Below are positions 50,113-58,127 of a DNA stretch of 64,000 nt, in pieces (positions within the stretch are counted from its first letter, which is position 1; every line of letters starts with the position of its first letter). The stretch is taken from assembly GCF_001612665.1 (NCBI RefSeq), contig NZ_BDAX01000036.1:22190-86189 (forward strand), given 5' to 3'. The translations under genes were made by a program, and so were the position numbers. The DNA comes from Nocardia alba NBRC 108234 (GTDB lineage: Bacteria > Actinomycetota > Actinomycetes > Mycobacteriales > Mycobacteriaceae). Below the pieces are notes generated by a model. That model made no database searches. It was not told the origin of the DNA and saw only the letters and a program-made list of their open reading frames with translations.

Positions 50113-52068
50113 ATGGAGCCAACAGCCGAACAGCGAGCCGCGCTGGGCATGATCTGCGATACGTTCCTCCCTGGCGACGAATTCGGATTGCCCGCCGCGA
50201 CCGAGATCGGCGCGGTCGATACGATTTTCCGCATTCTGGGGCGCAACCCTCGCGAAGCCGAGCAGAAGCAGTTGGCAACGCTGTTGGGAATGTGGGATTC
50301 CGTCGCTTTCGGCCTGATCACCGGCAACGGCTTGCGCCGGTTCTCCAAGCTCTCGCAGGCTCGACGCGAGGCGGCCCTGCTGCGTCTGGCCGATTCCAAG
50401 TTGGCCCCGGCCCGTGCGATCTTCCAGGCGCTCAAACAGGCGTCGCTGCTCGCCTACAACGTGAGCCCCGGCCCCACAGGGGTCAACCCGCTGTGGACGC
50501 GGCTCGACTACCCGGCCCCGGCCGGGCGGCTCGCGACCGCGCCGAAACCGCCGCTGTCGCCACTGCGGTTCACCGAATCCACCGCGCTCGACTGCGATGT
50601 CGTGGTGGTCGGCTCCGGTGCCGGTGGTGGCGCCGCGGCGGCGGTGCTGGCCGAGGCCGGCCTGGACGTGATCGTGCTCGAACGCGGCAACTATTACGAC
50701 GACCAGGATTTCGGCAACGGCGAACTCGACGCGCTGACCAGCCTGTATTCGCCCGGTCCCGCCGCGTCGGCGGAAGGCCAGATCACGCTCGTCGCGGGGT
50801 CCTGCCTGGGCGGCGGCACCGTGGTCAACTGGAGTACCTCACTACCGACACCCGACTCGGTGCGCGCCGAATGGGCCGAGACCGGCGTGGCGCAGTTCGC
50901 CTCCGACGAGTTCGGCGACGCGCTCGCCGCCGTACAGAAGCGGATCGGCGTCACCGACGCCAAATCGCCCCTCTCGGCGCGCGACGGCATTCTCGAACGC
51001 GGCGCGCGTGCGCTGGGTTGGGACGTCGACACCCTGCCACGCAATGTCAGCGATGCCTGCGACGCCGGGATCGAATGTGGGCGTTGTGGTTACGGCTGCC
51101 GGGTCGGTGCCAAACAGTCGGCGACCAAGACCTGGCTCGCTGATGCGGCCGAGCGCGGGGCGCGCCTGGTGGTCGACGCCGATGTCCGCGCGATCACCGT
51201 GAAAGCGGGCCGGGCCGAATCGGTTTCGGCCGTCACCGCCGCCGGGGTCGAGATCACGGTGCGCGCCAAGGCGGTCGTGGTCGCCGCGGGGGCGATCCAG
51301 ACACCGGCGCTGTTGCGACGATCCGGCCTGCGCAACAAGAACATCGGACAGCATCTGCGCCTGCATCCGGCGGCCGCGGTGTTCGGCGTGTTCGAGGAGG
51401 AGATCCGGCCGTGGGAGGGCGCGCTGCAGGCCCGGATCAGCAGGCACCACGCCGATCTCGACGGCAACGGGTACGGCGTCATCTACGAAACCGGCCCCAA
51501 TCACCCCGGCCTGGCGACGGGCTTCATGAACTGGCGCGGCGCGGGCGAATATCGCACCCGCCTGCTCGATTTCACGCGAACCAGCTCCGTCGGCGTCATC
51601 ACCCGCGACCGGGATCCGGGCTCGGTGTCGATCGACGGCGGCGGTGAACCGGTGGTGAAGTACCGCCTGTCCGACTACGACGCCGCACATCTGCACACCG
51701 GCATCGTCGGCGCTGCCTCGGTTCTCGAAGCCGCCGGGGCGCGCGAGATCTACTCCGGACACCAGGCAGGCGTCTCGTTCGAGCCGGGGACGCGCGGCTC
51801 GCTGGCGGAGTTCGACGCCGCCGCCGCGAAGGCGGGCTATGGACCCGGCCAGTGTTCGATGGGCGCCCTGCACATCATGGGCTCGGCCAGGATGGGCGGC
51901 ACGCCGGAGCTCTCGGCGACCGACCCGGACGGCGCCACCTGGGACGTGCCGAACATCGTGGTGGCCGACGGGTCGAGCTTCCCCACCGCGCCCGGCGTCA
52001 ACCCGATGGTCACCATCGAGGCGATCGGCTACATGAACGCGAAACGGCTCGCGGCCCGACTGCGCTAG
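50113..52068 (+). CDS. GMC-family long-chain alcohol oxidase-like dehydrogenase
   Basis: 651 aa. An N-terminal helical domain (TAEQRAALGMICDTFLPGD) like gluconate dehydrogenase subunit 3, then a GMC flavoprotein: CDVVVVGSGAGGGAAAAVLAEAG (FAD Rossmann loop), AGSCLGGGTVVNW, a Cys-rich CGRCGYGCRVGAKQS, GAIQTPALLRRSG, and the C-terminal NPMVTIEAIGYMNA. The order matches fatty-alcohol/long-chain alcohol oxidases. The substrate is probably a long-chain alcohol or sterol. AAAAGGGG lies about 11 bases before ATG 50113; GTG 50101 is an alternative start. Confidence 0.88.
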   Translation: MEPTAEQRAALGMICDTFLPGDEFGLPAATEIGAVDTIFRILGRNPREAEQKQLATLLGMWDSVAFGLITGNGLRRFSKLSQARREAALLRLADSKLAPARAIFQALKQASLLAYNVSPGPTGVNPLWTRLDYPAPAGRLATAPKPPLSPLRFTESTALDCDVVVVGSGAGGGAAAAVLAEAGLDVIVLERGNYYDDQDFGNGELDALTSLYSPGPAASAEGQITLVAGSCLGGGTVVNWSTSLPTPDSVRAEWAETGVAQFASDEFGDALAAVQKRIGVTDAKSPLSARDGILERGARALGWDVDTLPRNVSDACDAGIECGRCGYGCRVGAKQSATKTWLADAAERGARLVVDADVRAITVKAGRAESVSAVTAAGVEITVRAKAVVVAAGAIQTPALLRRSGLRNKNIGQHLRLHPAAAVFGVFEEEIRPWEGALQARISRHHADLDGNGYGVIYETGPNHPGLATGFMNWRGAGEYRTRLLDFTRTSSVGVITRDRDPGSVSIDGGGEPVVKYRLSDYDAAHLHTGIVGAASVLEAAGAREIYSGHQAGVSFEPGTRGSLAEFDAAAAKAGYGPGQCSMGALHIMGSARMGGTPELSATDPDGATWDVPNIVVADGSSFPTAPGVNPMVTIEAIGYMNAKRLAARLR

Positions 52069-52122
52069 CACCCGAGATGCCCCGGCGGCCGACGGGCCGG
52101 TGGGGCGGCCGCGCTGTCCCGG

Positions 52123-52139
52123 ATGTGTAGTGGACACGT
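52123..52139. promoter_or_regulatory. Putative MarR operator upstream of marR gene
   Basis: ATGTGTAGTGGACACGT, an imperfect version of the perfect operator at 52712-52728. A further ATATG-N7-CATAT dyad follows at 52141-52157, close to the start of the marR gene. Confidence 0.45.
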
Positions 52140-52192
52140 AATATGGCAGGTACATATGCGGTAGAACCGCGCCACTCGTGGAAGGGGCTGAG

Positions 52193-52660
52193 ATGGACAA
52201 GGCGACGCACCTGGTCGAGTTCGAGACCATGCTGCTCGGCCGTCACAGCCTGAGGTCGCGCCGTGGGTCCGACGCCATGGACCGCAGCGCCTACATCTTG
52301 CTGAGCCGACTGCGGATGGGCGGGCTGATGTCCATCGGGCAGCTCAGCGACGCGCTGGGTCTGGACGCCTCGACGCTCAATCGGCAGACCGCCGCCATGA
52401 TGCGCACCGGCCTGGTCGAGCGGATTCCGGATCCCGAGGGCGGGATGGCGCGCAAGTTTCGGGTCACCACCAAGGGCGAGCGCCGGCTGAATGCCGAACG
52501 GGCACTGATCGTCGACGCCCTGGATTCCATCCTCGAGGACTGGTCCGCCGAGGATGTGGCCGCGTTCGTCGACTACCTGCGGCGATTCAACATCGATATC
52601 GAACGCCGGTCCGGCGAGTACTGGCCACGCCCCCTCACGACCCTGCCCGCGGATCACTAG
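52193..52660 (+). CDS. MarR-family transcriptional regulator
   Basis: 155 aa. Winged HTH: MSIGQLSDALGLDASTLNRQTAAMMRTGLVERI, wing EGGMARKFRVTTKGERRL, and a helical dimer interface. It precedes an MFS exporter in the same direction with 128 bp between, and related dyads (ATGTGTA-N3-TACACAT) lie before both genes. This fits a repressor that controls itself and the exporter and releases on binding a toxic compound. ATG 52193 has GGAAGGGG upstream. Confidence 0.9.
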   Translation: MDKATHLVEFETMLLGRHSLRSRRGSDAMDRSAYILLSRLRMGGLMSIGQLSDALGLDASTLNRQTAAMMRTGLVERIPDPEGGMARKFRVTTKGERRLNAERALIVDALDSILEDWSAEDVAAFVDYLRRFNIDIERRSGEYWPRPLTTLPADH

Positions 52661-52711
52661 CCCGACTGCGACCGACATCACGATTCCTCGATGGATTCCG
52701 CATGCCCAGTT

Positions 52712-52728
52712 ATGTGTAAGATACACAT
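52712..52728. promoter_or_regulatory. Perfect palindromic operator upstream of MFS gene
   Basis: ATGTGTA-AGA-TACACAT, 7-3-7 perfect dyad, 61 bp before the MFS start. Its size is usual for MarR operators. Confidence 0.65.
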
Positions 52729-52788
52729 CTAATGCAGCATGCATATCTTGTGCTCTGTACATAGTTAGCTCGTCGATGGGAGCAGTAC

Positions 52789-54252
52789 GTGGCGATTTCG
52801 GAAAAGGAGGCCCGACCCGGAGTGGTCGTCGGCGTCCTCGCGTTCGGCGGCACCGTCGCCGCGATCACCCAGACGGCGGTGGTGCCGATCATCGGCCAAC
52901 TGCCGAGCCTGCTCGATACCAGCGCCGCCAATGCCTCCTGGGTGATCACGGTGACGTTGCTCGTCGGCGCGGTGTTCACCCCGGTCGCGGGCAAGCTCGG
53001 CGACCTGTACGGAAAACACCGCATGCTGCTGGTCTCCGGTGGATTCCTGATCGTGGGCGCCGCCGTCGCCGCCATGTCCTCCTCGCTGGTTCCCATGCTG
53101 ATCGGACGCGGAATCCAGGGCATGGGAGTCGGCTTGATCCCATTGGGGATCAGCCTGATGCGCGATGTGCTCCCCCCGCAGCGGCTCGGTTCCTCGATCG
53201 CGCTCATGAGCGCCTCGCTCGGCGTCGGTGGCGCGCTGGGTCTGCCGGTGGCGGCCGCGGTCGCGCAATACGCGAGCTGGCGGGTCCTGTTCTGGGCCGC
53301 GGCGGCACTGAGCGCGCTGGTCATCGTACTCATCGCGATCCTGGTGCCGACCGAGGCGAAGCGCGGTGACGCGGGTGGACGGTTCGATTTCGTCGGCGCG
53401 GCCGGGCTCGGCGCCGGACTGGTCTTCCTGCTCCTGCCGGTGTCGAAGGGCGCCGGGTGGGGTTGGACCAGCACCACGACCCTCGGGCTGTTCGCCGCCT
53501 CGGCGGTGACCCTGGCCGCGTGGGGATGGTGGGAACTGCGGACCGGCGACCCGCTCGTCGATCTGCGCACCACGGCGCGACCGCAGGTGCTGCTGACCAA
53601 TATCGCATCGGTCCTGGTCGGCTTCGCCATGTACGGCCAGGCGCTGATCGTGCCGCAGTTGATGCAGTTGCCCGCGGCCACCGGCCACGGCATGGGACAA
53701 ACCATGCTGGGGATGGGTCTGTGGATGGCGCCGGGTGGCCTGATGATGATGGCGTTGTCACCGGCGGGCGCGAAACTGTCGGCCGCGCGCGGCCCCAGGG
53801 TCACCCTCGCGGTCGGGGCACTGGTCATCGCGATCGGTTACGGGTCGTCTGCCGTGCTGATGGGTTCGACCTGGGGCCTGATGACGATGGTCTGCATCAC
53901 CAACATCGGTGTCGGCCTGGCCTATGGCGCCATGCCCGCCCTGATCATGGGCGCGGTGCCGCTGTCGGAAACCGCCTCCGCCAACAGCATCAACACGCTG
54001 ATGCGCTCGCTCGGCACCTCGGTCTCGGCCGCCGTGGTCGGGGTGGTGCTGGCCAATATGACGACCGACTTCGCCGGGCACGCCGTGCCGTCGGAGCGCG
54101 GTTTCCATGTCGGCTTGCTGATCGGCGCCGTGGTGGCGCTCGTCGCCGCCGGTGTCGCGCTGACCATTCCACGCCGACCGGCCGAGCCCACCGATCTCGA
54201 TACCGAACTCGCGAACCTGTCGACGCGGTCGGTGTCGGTGGCGAAGGCCTGA
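52789..54252 (+). CDS. MFS exporter, DHA2 (14-TM) drug:proton antiporter type
   Basis: 487 aa from GTG 52789. Many membrane segments; MFS motif A GKLGDLYGKHRMLL, and the motif-C-like GPxxGG region in GVGGALGLPVAAAVAQ. The 14-segment arrangement fits the DHA2 group, which exports drugs and dyes. Paired with the MarR regulator upstream; the operator at 52712 sits in its promoter. Substrate unknown. Ends 26 bp from the convergent DUF742 gene. Confidence 0.92.
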   Translation: MAISEKEARPGVVVGVLAFGGTVAAITQTAVVPIIGQLPSLLDTSAANASWVITVTLLVGAVFTPVAGKLGDLYGKHRMLLVSGGFLIVGAAVAAMSSSLVPMLIGRGIQGMGVGLIPLGISLMRDVLPPQRLGSSIALMSASLGVGGALGLPVAAAVAQYASWRVLFWAAAALSALVIVLIAILVPTEAKRGDAGGRFDFVGAAGLGAGLVFLLLPVSKGAGWGWTSTTTLGLFAASAVTLAAWGWWELRTGDPLVDLRTTARPQVLLTNIASVLVGFAMYGQALIVPQLMQLPAATGHGMGQTMLGMGLWMAPGGLMMMALSPAGAKLSAARGPRVTLAVGALVIAIGYGSSAVLMGSTWGLMTMVCITNIGVGLAYGAMPALIMGAVPLSETASANSINTLMRSLGTSVSAAVVGVVLANMTTDFAGHAVPSERGFHVGLLIGAVVALVAAGVALTIPRRPAEPTDLDTELANLSTRSVSVAKA

Positions 54253-54277
54253 CGAATTCCCCTACGCGACAATCGGT

Positions 54278-54652
54278 CTAAGACCGTTTGATCCCGGCGA
54301 GCACCGCCCGCAGGACATCGATGTCCGGGGCGGTGCTCGTCTGGTTTCGTGGCGCGCGGGCGTGGAGTCGGCCCTCGTCGATCAGATCGCCGATGAGCAG
54401 CTTCGTCGAGGTCAGGGGTAGGCGCAGATGCGCGGAGACCTCGGCGACCGACAGCGGCGTGCGGCACAGCGTGACGATCATGTCGTATTCGGGGGCGATC
54501 AGGCGCGAGCGCATGCCCGAACGCGCGTCGACCAGCAGCGTGGTGAGCTCCAGGTCGTGGCGTGGAGCCTTGGAGCGCCCGCCGGTGACGGCGTAGAGCC
54601 GCACCATCGGACCCGCCTCGTCCTCGTACCAGTGTTCGCGATCGTCGCTCAT
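54278..54652 (-). CDS. DUF742 protein
   Basis: 124 aa. Winged-helix-like DUF742: VRLYAVTGGRSKAPRHDLELTTLL, EYDMIVTLCRTPLSVAEVSAHLRLPLTSTKLLIGDLIDEG and an LxAVLAGI tail. In actinobacterial conservons this protein acts with a sensor kinase, a roadblock protein and a small GTPase. ATG 54652 overlaps the kinase stop (ATGA). No GTPase follows. The in-frame extension to 55165 runs inside the kinase gene and is a shadow. Confidence 0.92.
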   Translation of the reverse strand: MSDDREHWYEDEAGPMVRLYAVTGGRSKAPRHDLELTTLLVDARSGMRSRLIAPEYDMIVTLCRTPLSVAEVSAHLRLPLTSTKLLIGDLIDEGRLHARAPRNQTSTAPDIDVLRAVLAGIKRS

Positions 54653-56703
54653 GGTCGCGGCGCGACCGCGGGGAACTGGCCCGAGATCGCCGACTCGGGA
54701 TCGGACGCCTCGGCCAGCGCCGACGGGATCAGCACCACCACCCGCACGCCGCCGTAGACCGATTCCGACAACCGCACCGAGATACCGTGCCTGCCCGCCA
54801 GCGTGGCGACCACGAACAAACCGAGCCGCGAGGTTCCGGCCAGCGTGCCGACGCTGAACGCGGGCGGGTCGGCCAGCATCGCGTTGCGGTCGGCCACGTC
54901 GGTCTCCGACATGCCGAGGCCCTGGTCCACGACCTCCACCGCCACCCCGCGACCGACCACGACCCCCGACACCACGACCTGGGTCTCGGGCGGGGAGAAG
55001 GCGGTCGCGTTGTCCATCAGCTCGGCGAGTAGGTGGATCACATCGGCGACAGCGTGCCCGGAGACACGCACATCCGGCATCTGCTTGGCCGCGATCCTGG
55101 TGTAGTCCAGGCTCTCCGCGACCGCGGAGCGCACCAGCTCGATCAGCGGGACCGGCTTGCGCCACCGCCGACCCGGCTGTTCGCCACCGAGGATGATGAG
55201 GTTCTCGGCGTTGCGCCGGGCCCGGGTGGCCAGATGGTCGAGCTGGAACAGCAGATCGAGCTGATCGGCATTGCTCTCGTCCCGCTCGGCGCGGTCGAGC
55301 AGCGCGAGCTGGCGGTGCACCACCACCTGGCTGCGGTGCGCGATGTCGAGGAAGACCGTGCTGATCCCCGCCTTGGTCTGGGCCTCGGCGACCGCGGCCG
55401 ACATCGCGGCCACATGGGCGCGGTTGAACGCCGCGGCGACCTGACCGAGCTCGTCGGTGCCGAAATCCAGGCGTGAGCCCTGCGCCGTGGTGTCGACGAC
55501 TTCGCCTGCCGCGACCTTGCGCATCACCTCGGGTAGCCGCTCATCGGCCAGTTCGAGGGTGTCGCGGCGCAGTCGGCGCATCCGTTCGATGAACCGATTC
55601 GCCATCACCAACGCGACGAGGAAGGCGGCCACCGCCGCGAGCGCGATCAGCGCACCGCCGAGCAGCGCGCTGTCGGTGTCTCGTTCGCCCTGTTTCCTGG
55701 CGATCGCGTGAGCGTCCGCGCTCTGGCCTTTCCACAATTCCTGCAGTGCCAGGGCGACGAACCTCGACGCGTCCTGCCATTGCGCCAGACTGATCGGAAG
55801 TTCGGTTTCGGTGTCCTTCGCGGTGACAGGTCCGCGCAGGAGCACCGCGTCCTGCATCGCGATCACCTGCTGCCACTGTGAACTCGTGGTGATCTCGGAA
55901 AGCTGTGCCAGGCGCCGTCCTTTCAGGACGGTCGCCGAATAGGCGGCCTCACCACGGAATTCACCGACCCGACGGCCGAAATCGATCAGCGCGGCACTAC
56001 TCATCGTCGCGGTGGTCAACGCGACGGCGCCGAGCGTGTCCGCTTGCGACAGCGCCTCGGCCGCCCGCAATTGGTCGACGCCATAACCCAATTCGATGCC
56101 GACCTTCGCCGTCGGCGCCACCCGGGCGGCCAGCATCGACGCGGCGATGATCGTGCCGATCACGCCGGTGTACAACGCGAACACTTCCTCGGCCGGAACC
56201 TGCGTGGCTTCGACGCCCCGACGCACCACCGGCACCATCGCGAACAGCTTGTTGTAACCCTCGATATCCTCGCGGGAACCGTCGGGATTCAGCGCGCGAG
56301 CGGCATCGCCTTTCGCGAGCACCGCGGCGAGCGCCTCGTCGGAACGCTGCTTGGCGGCATCCAACTCGGCAGCCGACGAAACGTCACCGGCCAGCCGTAG
56401 CAGCGATAGCCTGCGCTCTTCCTGGAATGCCGACACCATCAGAACCGCGGGCGCGGCGGTACTGCCCGCCAATTCGGCCCAATCGGTGGAATCCCGTGCC
56501 GAATTCACCAGATAAATCGCGCCGCCGCCGCCGACCACCAGCAGCATGATGCTGGAGATGAGTACCATCGACAGCAATCGAATACGCACACTGACCCGGC
56601 CACGAACACCGGTACGCCTGATCGTCAAATCTGAAATCTTTCCACTCCCCGGAACACCACGGCGCTCCGCTGCGGGCAGGCGCCGATCATGGGCCACCGC
56701 CAC
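54649..56703 (-). CDS. NIT-domain sensor histidine kinase-like protein (conservon type)
   Basis: 684 aa. A first membrane helix (LLSMVLISSIMLLVVGGGGAIYLV), an extracellular helical nitrate/nitrite-sensing (NIT) domain of about 300 residues, a second helix (LLGGALIALAAVAAFLVALVM), a HAMP-like linker, and a HATPase_c domain with ELMDNATAFSPP (N box), VDQGLGMS and GLFVVATLAGRHGI. The helix that normally carries the phospho-acceptor reads DIAHRSQVVVHRQLALLD, so the His is present. GTG 56703 is used, but a later start before the first helix is possible. First gene of a two-gene conservon remnant. Confidence 0.88.
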   Translation of the reverse strand: MAVAHDRRLPAAERRGVPGSGKISDLTIRRTGVRGRVSVRIRLLSMVLISSIMLLVVGGGGAIYLVNSARDSTDWAELAGSTAAPAVLMVSAFQEERRLSLLRLAGDVSSAAELDAAKQRSDEALAAVLAKGDAARALNPDGSREDIEGYNKLFAMVPVVRRGVEATQVPAEEVFALYTGVIGTIIAASMLAARVAPTAKVGIELGYGVDQLRAAEALSQADTLGAVALTTATMSSAALIDFGRRVGEFRGEAAYSATVLKGRRLAQLSEITTSSQWQQVIAMQDAVLLRGPVTAKDTETELPISLAQWQDASRFVALALQELWKGQSADAHAIARKQGERDTDSALLGGALIALAAVAAFLVALVMANRFIERMRRLRRDTLELADERLPEVMRKVAAGEVVDTTAQGSRLDFGTDELGQVAAAFNRAHVAAMSAAVAEAQTKAGISTVFLDIAHRSQVVVHRQLALLDRAERDESNADQLDLLFQLDHLATRARRNAENLIILGGEQPGRRWRKPVPLIELVRSAVAESLDYTRIAAKQMPDVRVSGHAVADVIHLLAELMDNATAFSPPETQVVVSGVVVGRGVAVEVVDQGLGMSETDVADRNAMLADPPAFSVGTLAGTSRLGLFVVATLAGRHGISVRLSESVYGGVRVVVLIPSALAEASDPESAISGQFPAVAPRP

Positions 56704-56822
56704 GCGTGTCTCGCCGTGAGAGTATCCGACTACCCGACCGCGCGTGCCAGGTCGCCGAATGTCGAAACACCCTTAATTTCAGGCGAACCCGTGGCGCCGA
56801 ATACGGGTGACTCGCGGTGTCA

Positions 56823-58127
56823 CTATCGCGCCGCCGCGCGGACACGATGCCTCGACAGGTGACTCAGCACCGCCTGATTCGCCTCCCAGCCATCGGGGAA
56901 CTTCACCGGGACCCCGAGGTGCACCGGGTCGGCGGAGGGGTGGGCGTCGAGGAGTTCGGGGATTCCCGCCCGGCCGACGAGGATGCAGGCGTGGCGATGC
57001 CGAGAAGCCAGCACGCACAGCCGACCCGCCTCCAGGTGGAAGGCGCTGGCGTCGCGGCGCCCCGAGAGTGGGTGCAGCACCAGGGTGACGTCGTATTCGC
57101 GCCCCTGGAGCCGGTTGGCGGTGTCGACGGTGACGGGTTCGGCGCGGGTGCCGCGCAGGGCGGTGCGGATGGCATCGGCCTGGTCGCGATGCGCGGTACC
57201 GATCGCGATCCGCTCGGTGGTCACCGGGCGGCTGCCGGATTCGGAGTGCGCGGTGGCGCCGCGTTCGATCAGCCGCTCCGCGATCTCCGCGATCGCGGCC
57301 ACGGCGTCACGATCGGTGCGCAGGGTGTGCCGGGCAGGCAGTTCGTACCAGCCCCAACCGGATTCGGCCGCTTCCTCCAGCACCGCGTCGACCGGCCCAC
57401 CCATGCCGCGAGTGGTGAAATCCATTCGCCGGTCGCCGAATCCGGTACCGGACTGGAAGGTGGTGAAGGGATAGAACGCGGTCGACACCACCGGCGCCGC
57501 GGTCGCGGGCAGCCGCCAGGACACCGGCAGCCGGTGGGTGGGGATGTGGTCGTTGTTGGCCAGCATCACGCTCACCGCGCTCATCGTCGGATCCCAGGTG
57601 AGACCGGCCCACCGCGCGGTCTCGACGGTCGCGAACGGGTCGAGCTGGCCCGGGTCGCCCACGAACAGCCCGCGATCGAACCGATTCGCGATGCGCAGCA
57701 ACATGTCCGAGCGCATCTGGTACGCCTCGTCGATGATCGCGTGCGACCAACTGCCCTCGGTGATGGTGGCCCACTTGGCCGCGGTGCCGATCACGATGGT
57801 GCGGTCGGCGAGGTCGCCGGGCTGCTTGGCGACCCGGACATTGCCGTGCCGGTCCACGCGATCACTCACCACGTAGGCCGCGCTGGACAACCGCCCGATC
57901 CGTAGCGCGGGGTCGGCGGCGGCCAGCCGGTCGATGAGGTCGTCGACCTGCTCGTTGGTCTGCGCGACGATCATCCGCTGATCGCCGTCCTCGGCGAGCT
58001 GGCGAGCCGCCCGCACCACCAGCGTCGACTTGCCCGCGCCCGGCGGGGAGTCGACGACGATCGCGCGATGACTCTCATCGCGCAGGTCGGTGAGAATTCC
58101 CGCGACGGCCTCGTCCGGTGTGGTCAC
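56823..58127 (-). CDS. SF1 (Upf1/Dna2-like) helicase
   Basis: 434 aa from GTG 58127, overlapping the upstream stop by 4 bp. Helicase motifs in order: I SPPGAGKST (27-35), Ia IVAQTNEQVDDLIDRL (53-68), II IIDEAYQM (131-138), III FVGDPGQLDP (155-164), IV-like VSWRLPATAAPVVSTAFYP (202-220), V TVDTANRLQGREYDV (333-347), VI ASRHRHACILVG (374-385). This layout is that of the Upf1-like SF1B helicases, which include Dna2. The protein is short, lacking the large accessory inserts. Last gene of a four-gene operon with a RecB-like nuclease; joint action on DNA or RNA ends is inferred. Confidence 0.85.
   Translation of the reverse strand: MTTPDEAVAGILTDLRDESHRAIVVDSPPGAGKSTLVVRAARQLAEDGDQRMIVAQTNEQVDDLIDRLAAADPALRIGRLSSAAYVVSDRVDRHGNVRVAKQPGDLADRTIVIGTAAKWATITEGSWSHAIIDEAYQMRSDMLLRIANRFDRGLFVGDPGQLDPFATVETARWAGLTWDPTMSAVSVMLANNDHIPTHRLPVSWRLPATAAPVVSTAFYPFTTFQSGTGFGDRRMDFTTRGMGGPVDAVLEEAAESGWGWYELPARHTLRTDRDAVAAIAEIAERLIERGATAHSESGSRPVTTERIAIGTAHRDQADAIRTALRGTRAEPVTVDTANRLQGREYDVTLVLHPLSGRRDASAFHLEAGRLCVLASRHRHACILVGRAGIPELLDAHPSADPVHLGVPVKFPDGWEANQAVLSHLSRHRVRAAAR

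Noticed and set aside
54278..55165. DUF742 gene extended to 295 codons
   Set aside because: The extra part overlaps the HATPase domain of the kinase in another frame, and ATG 54652 gives the normal DUF742 length with an ATGA overlap.
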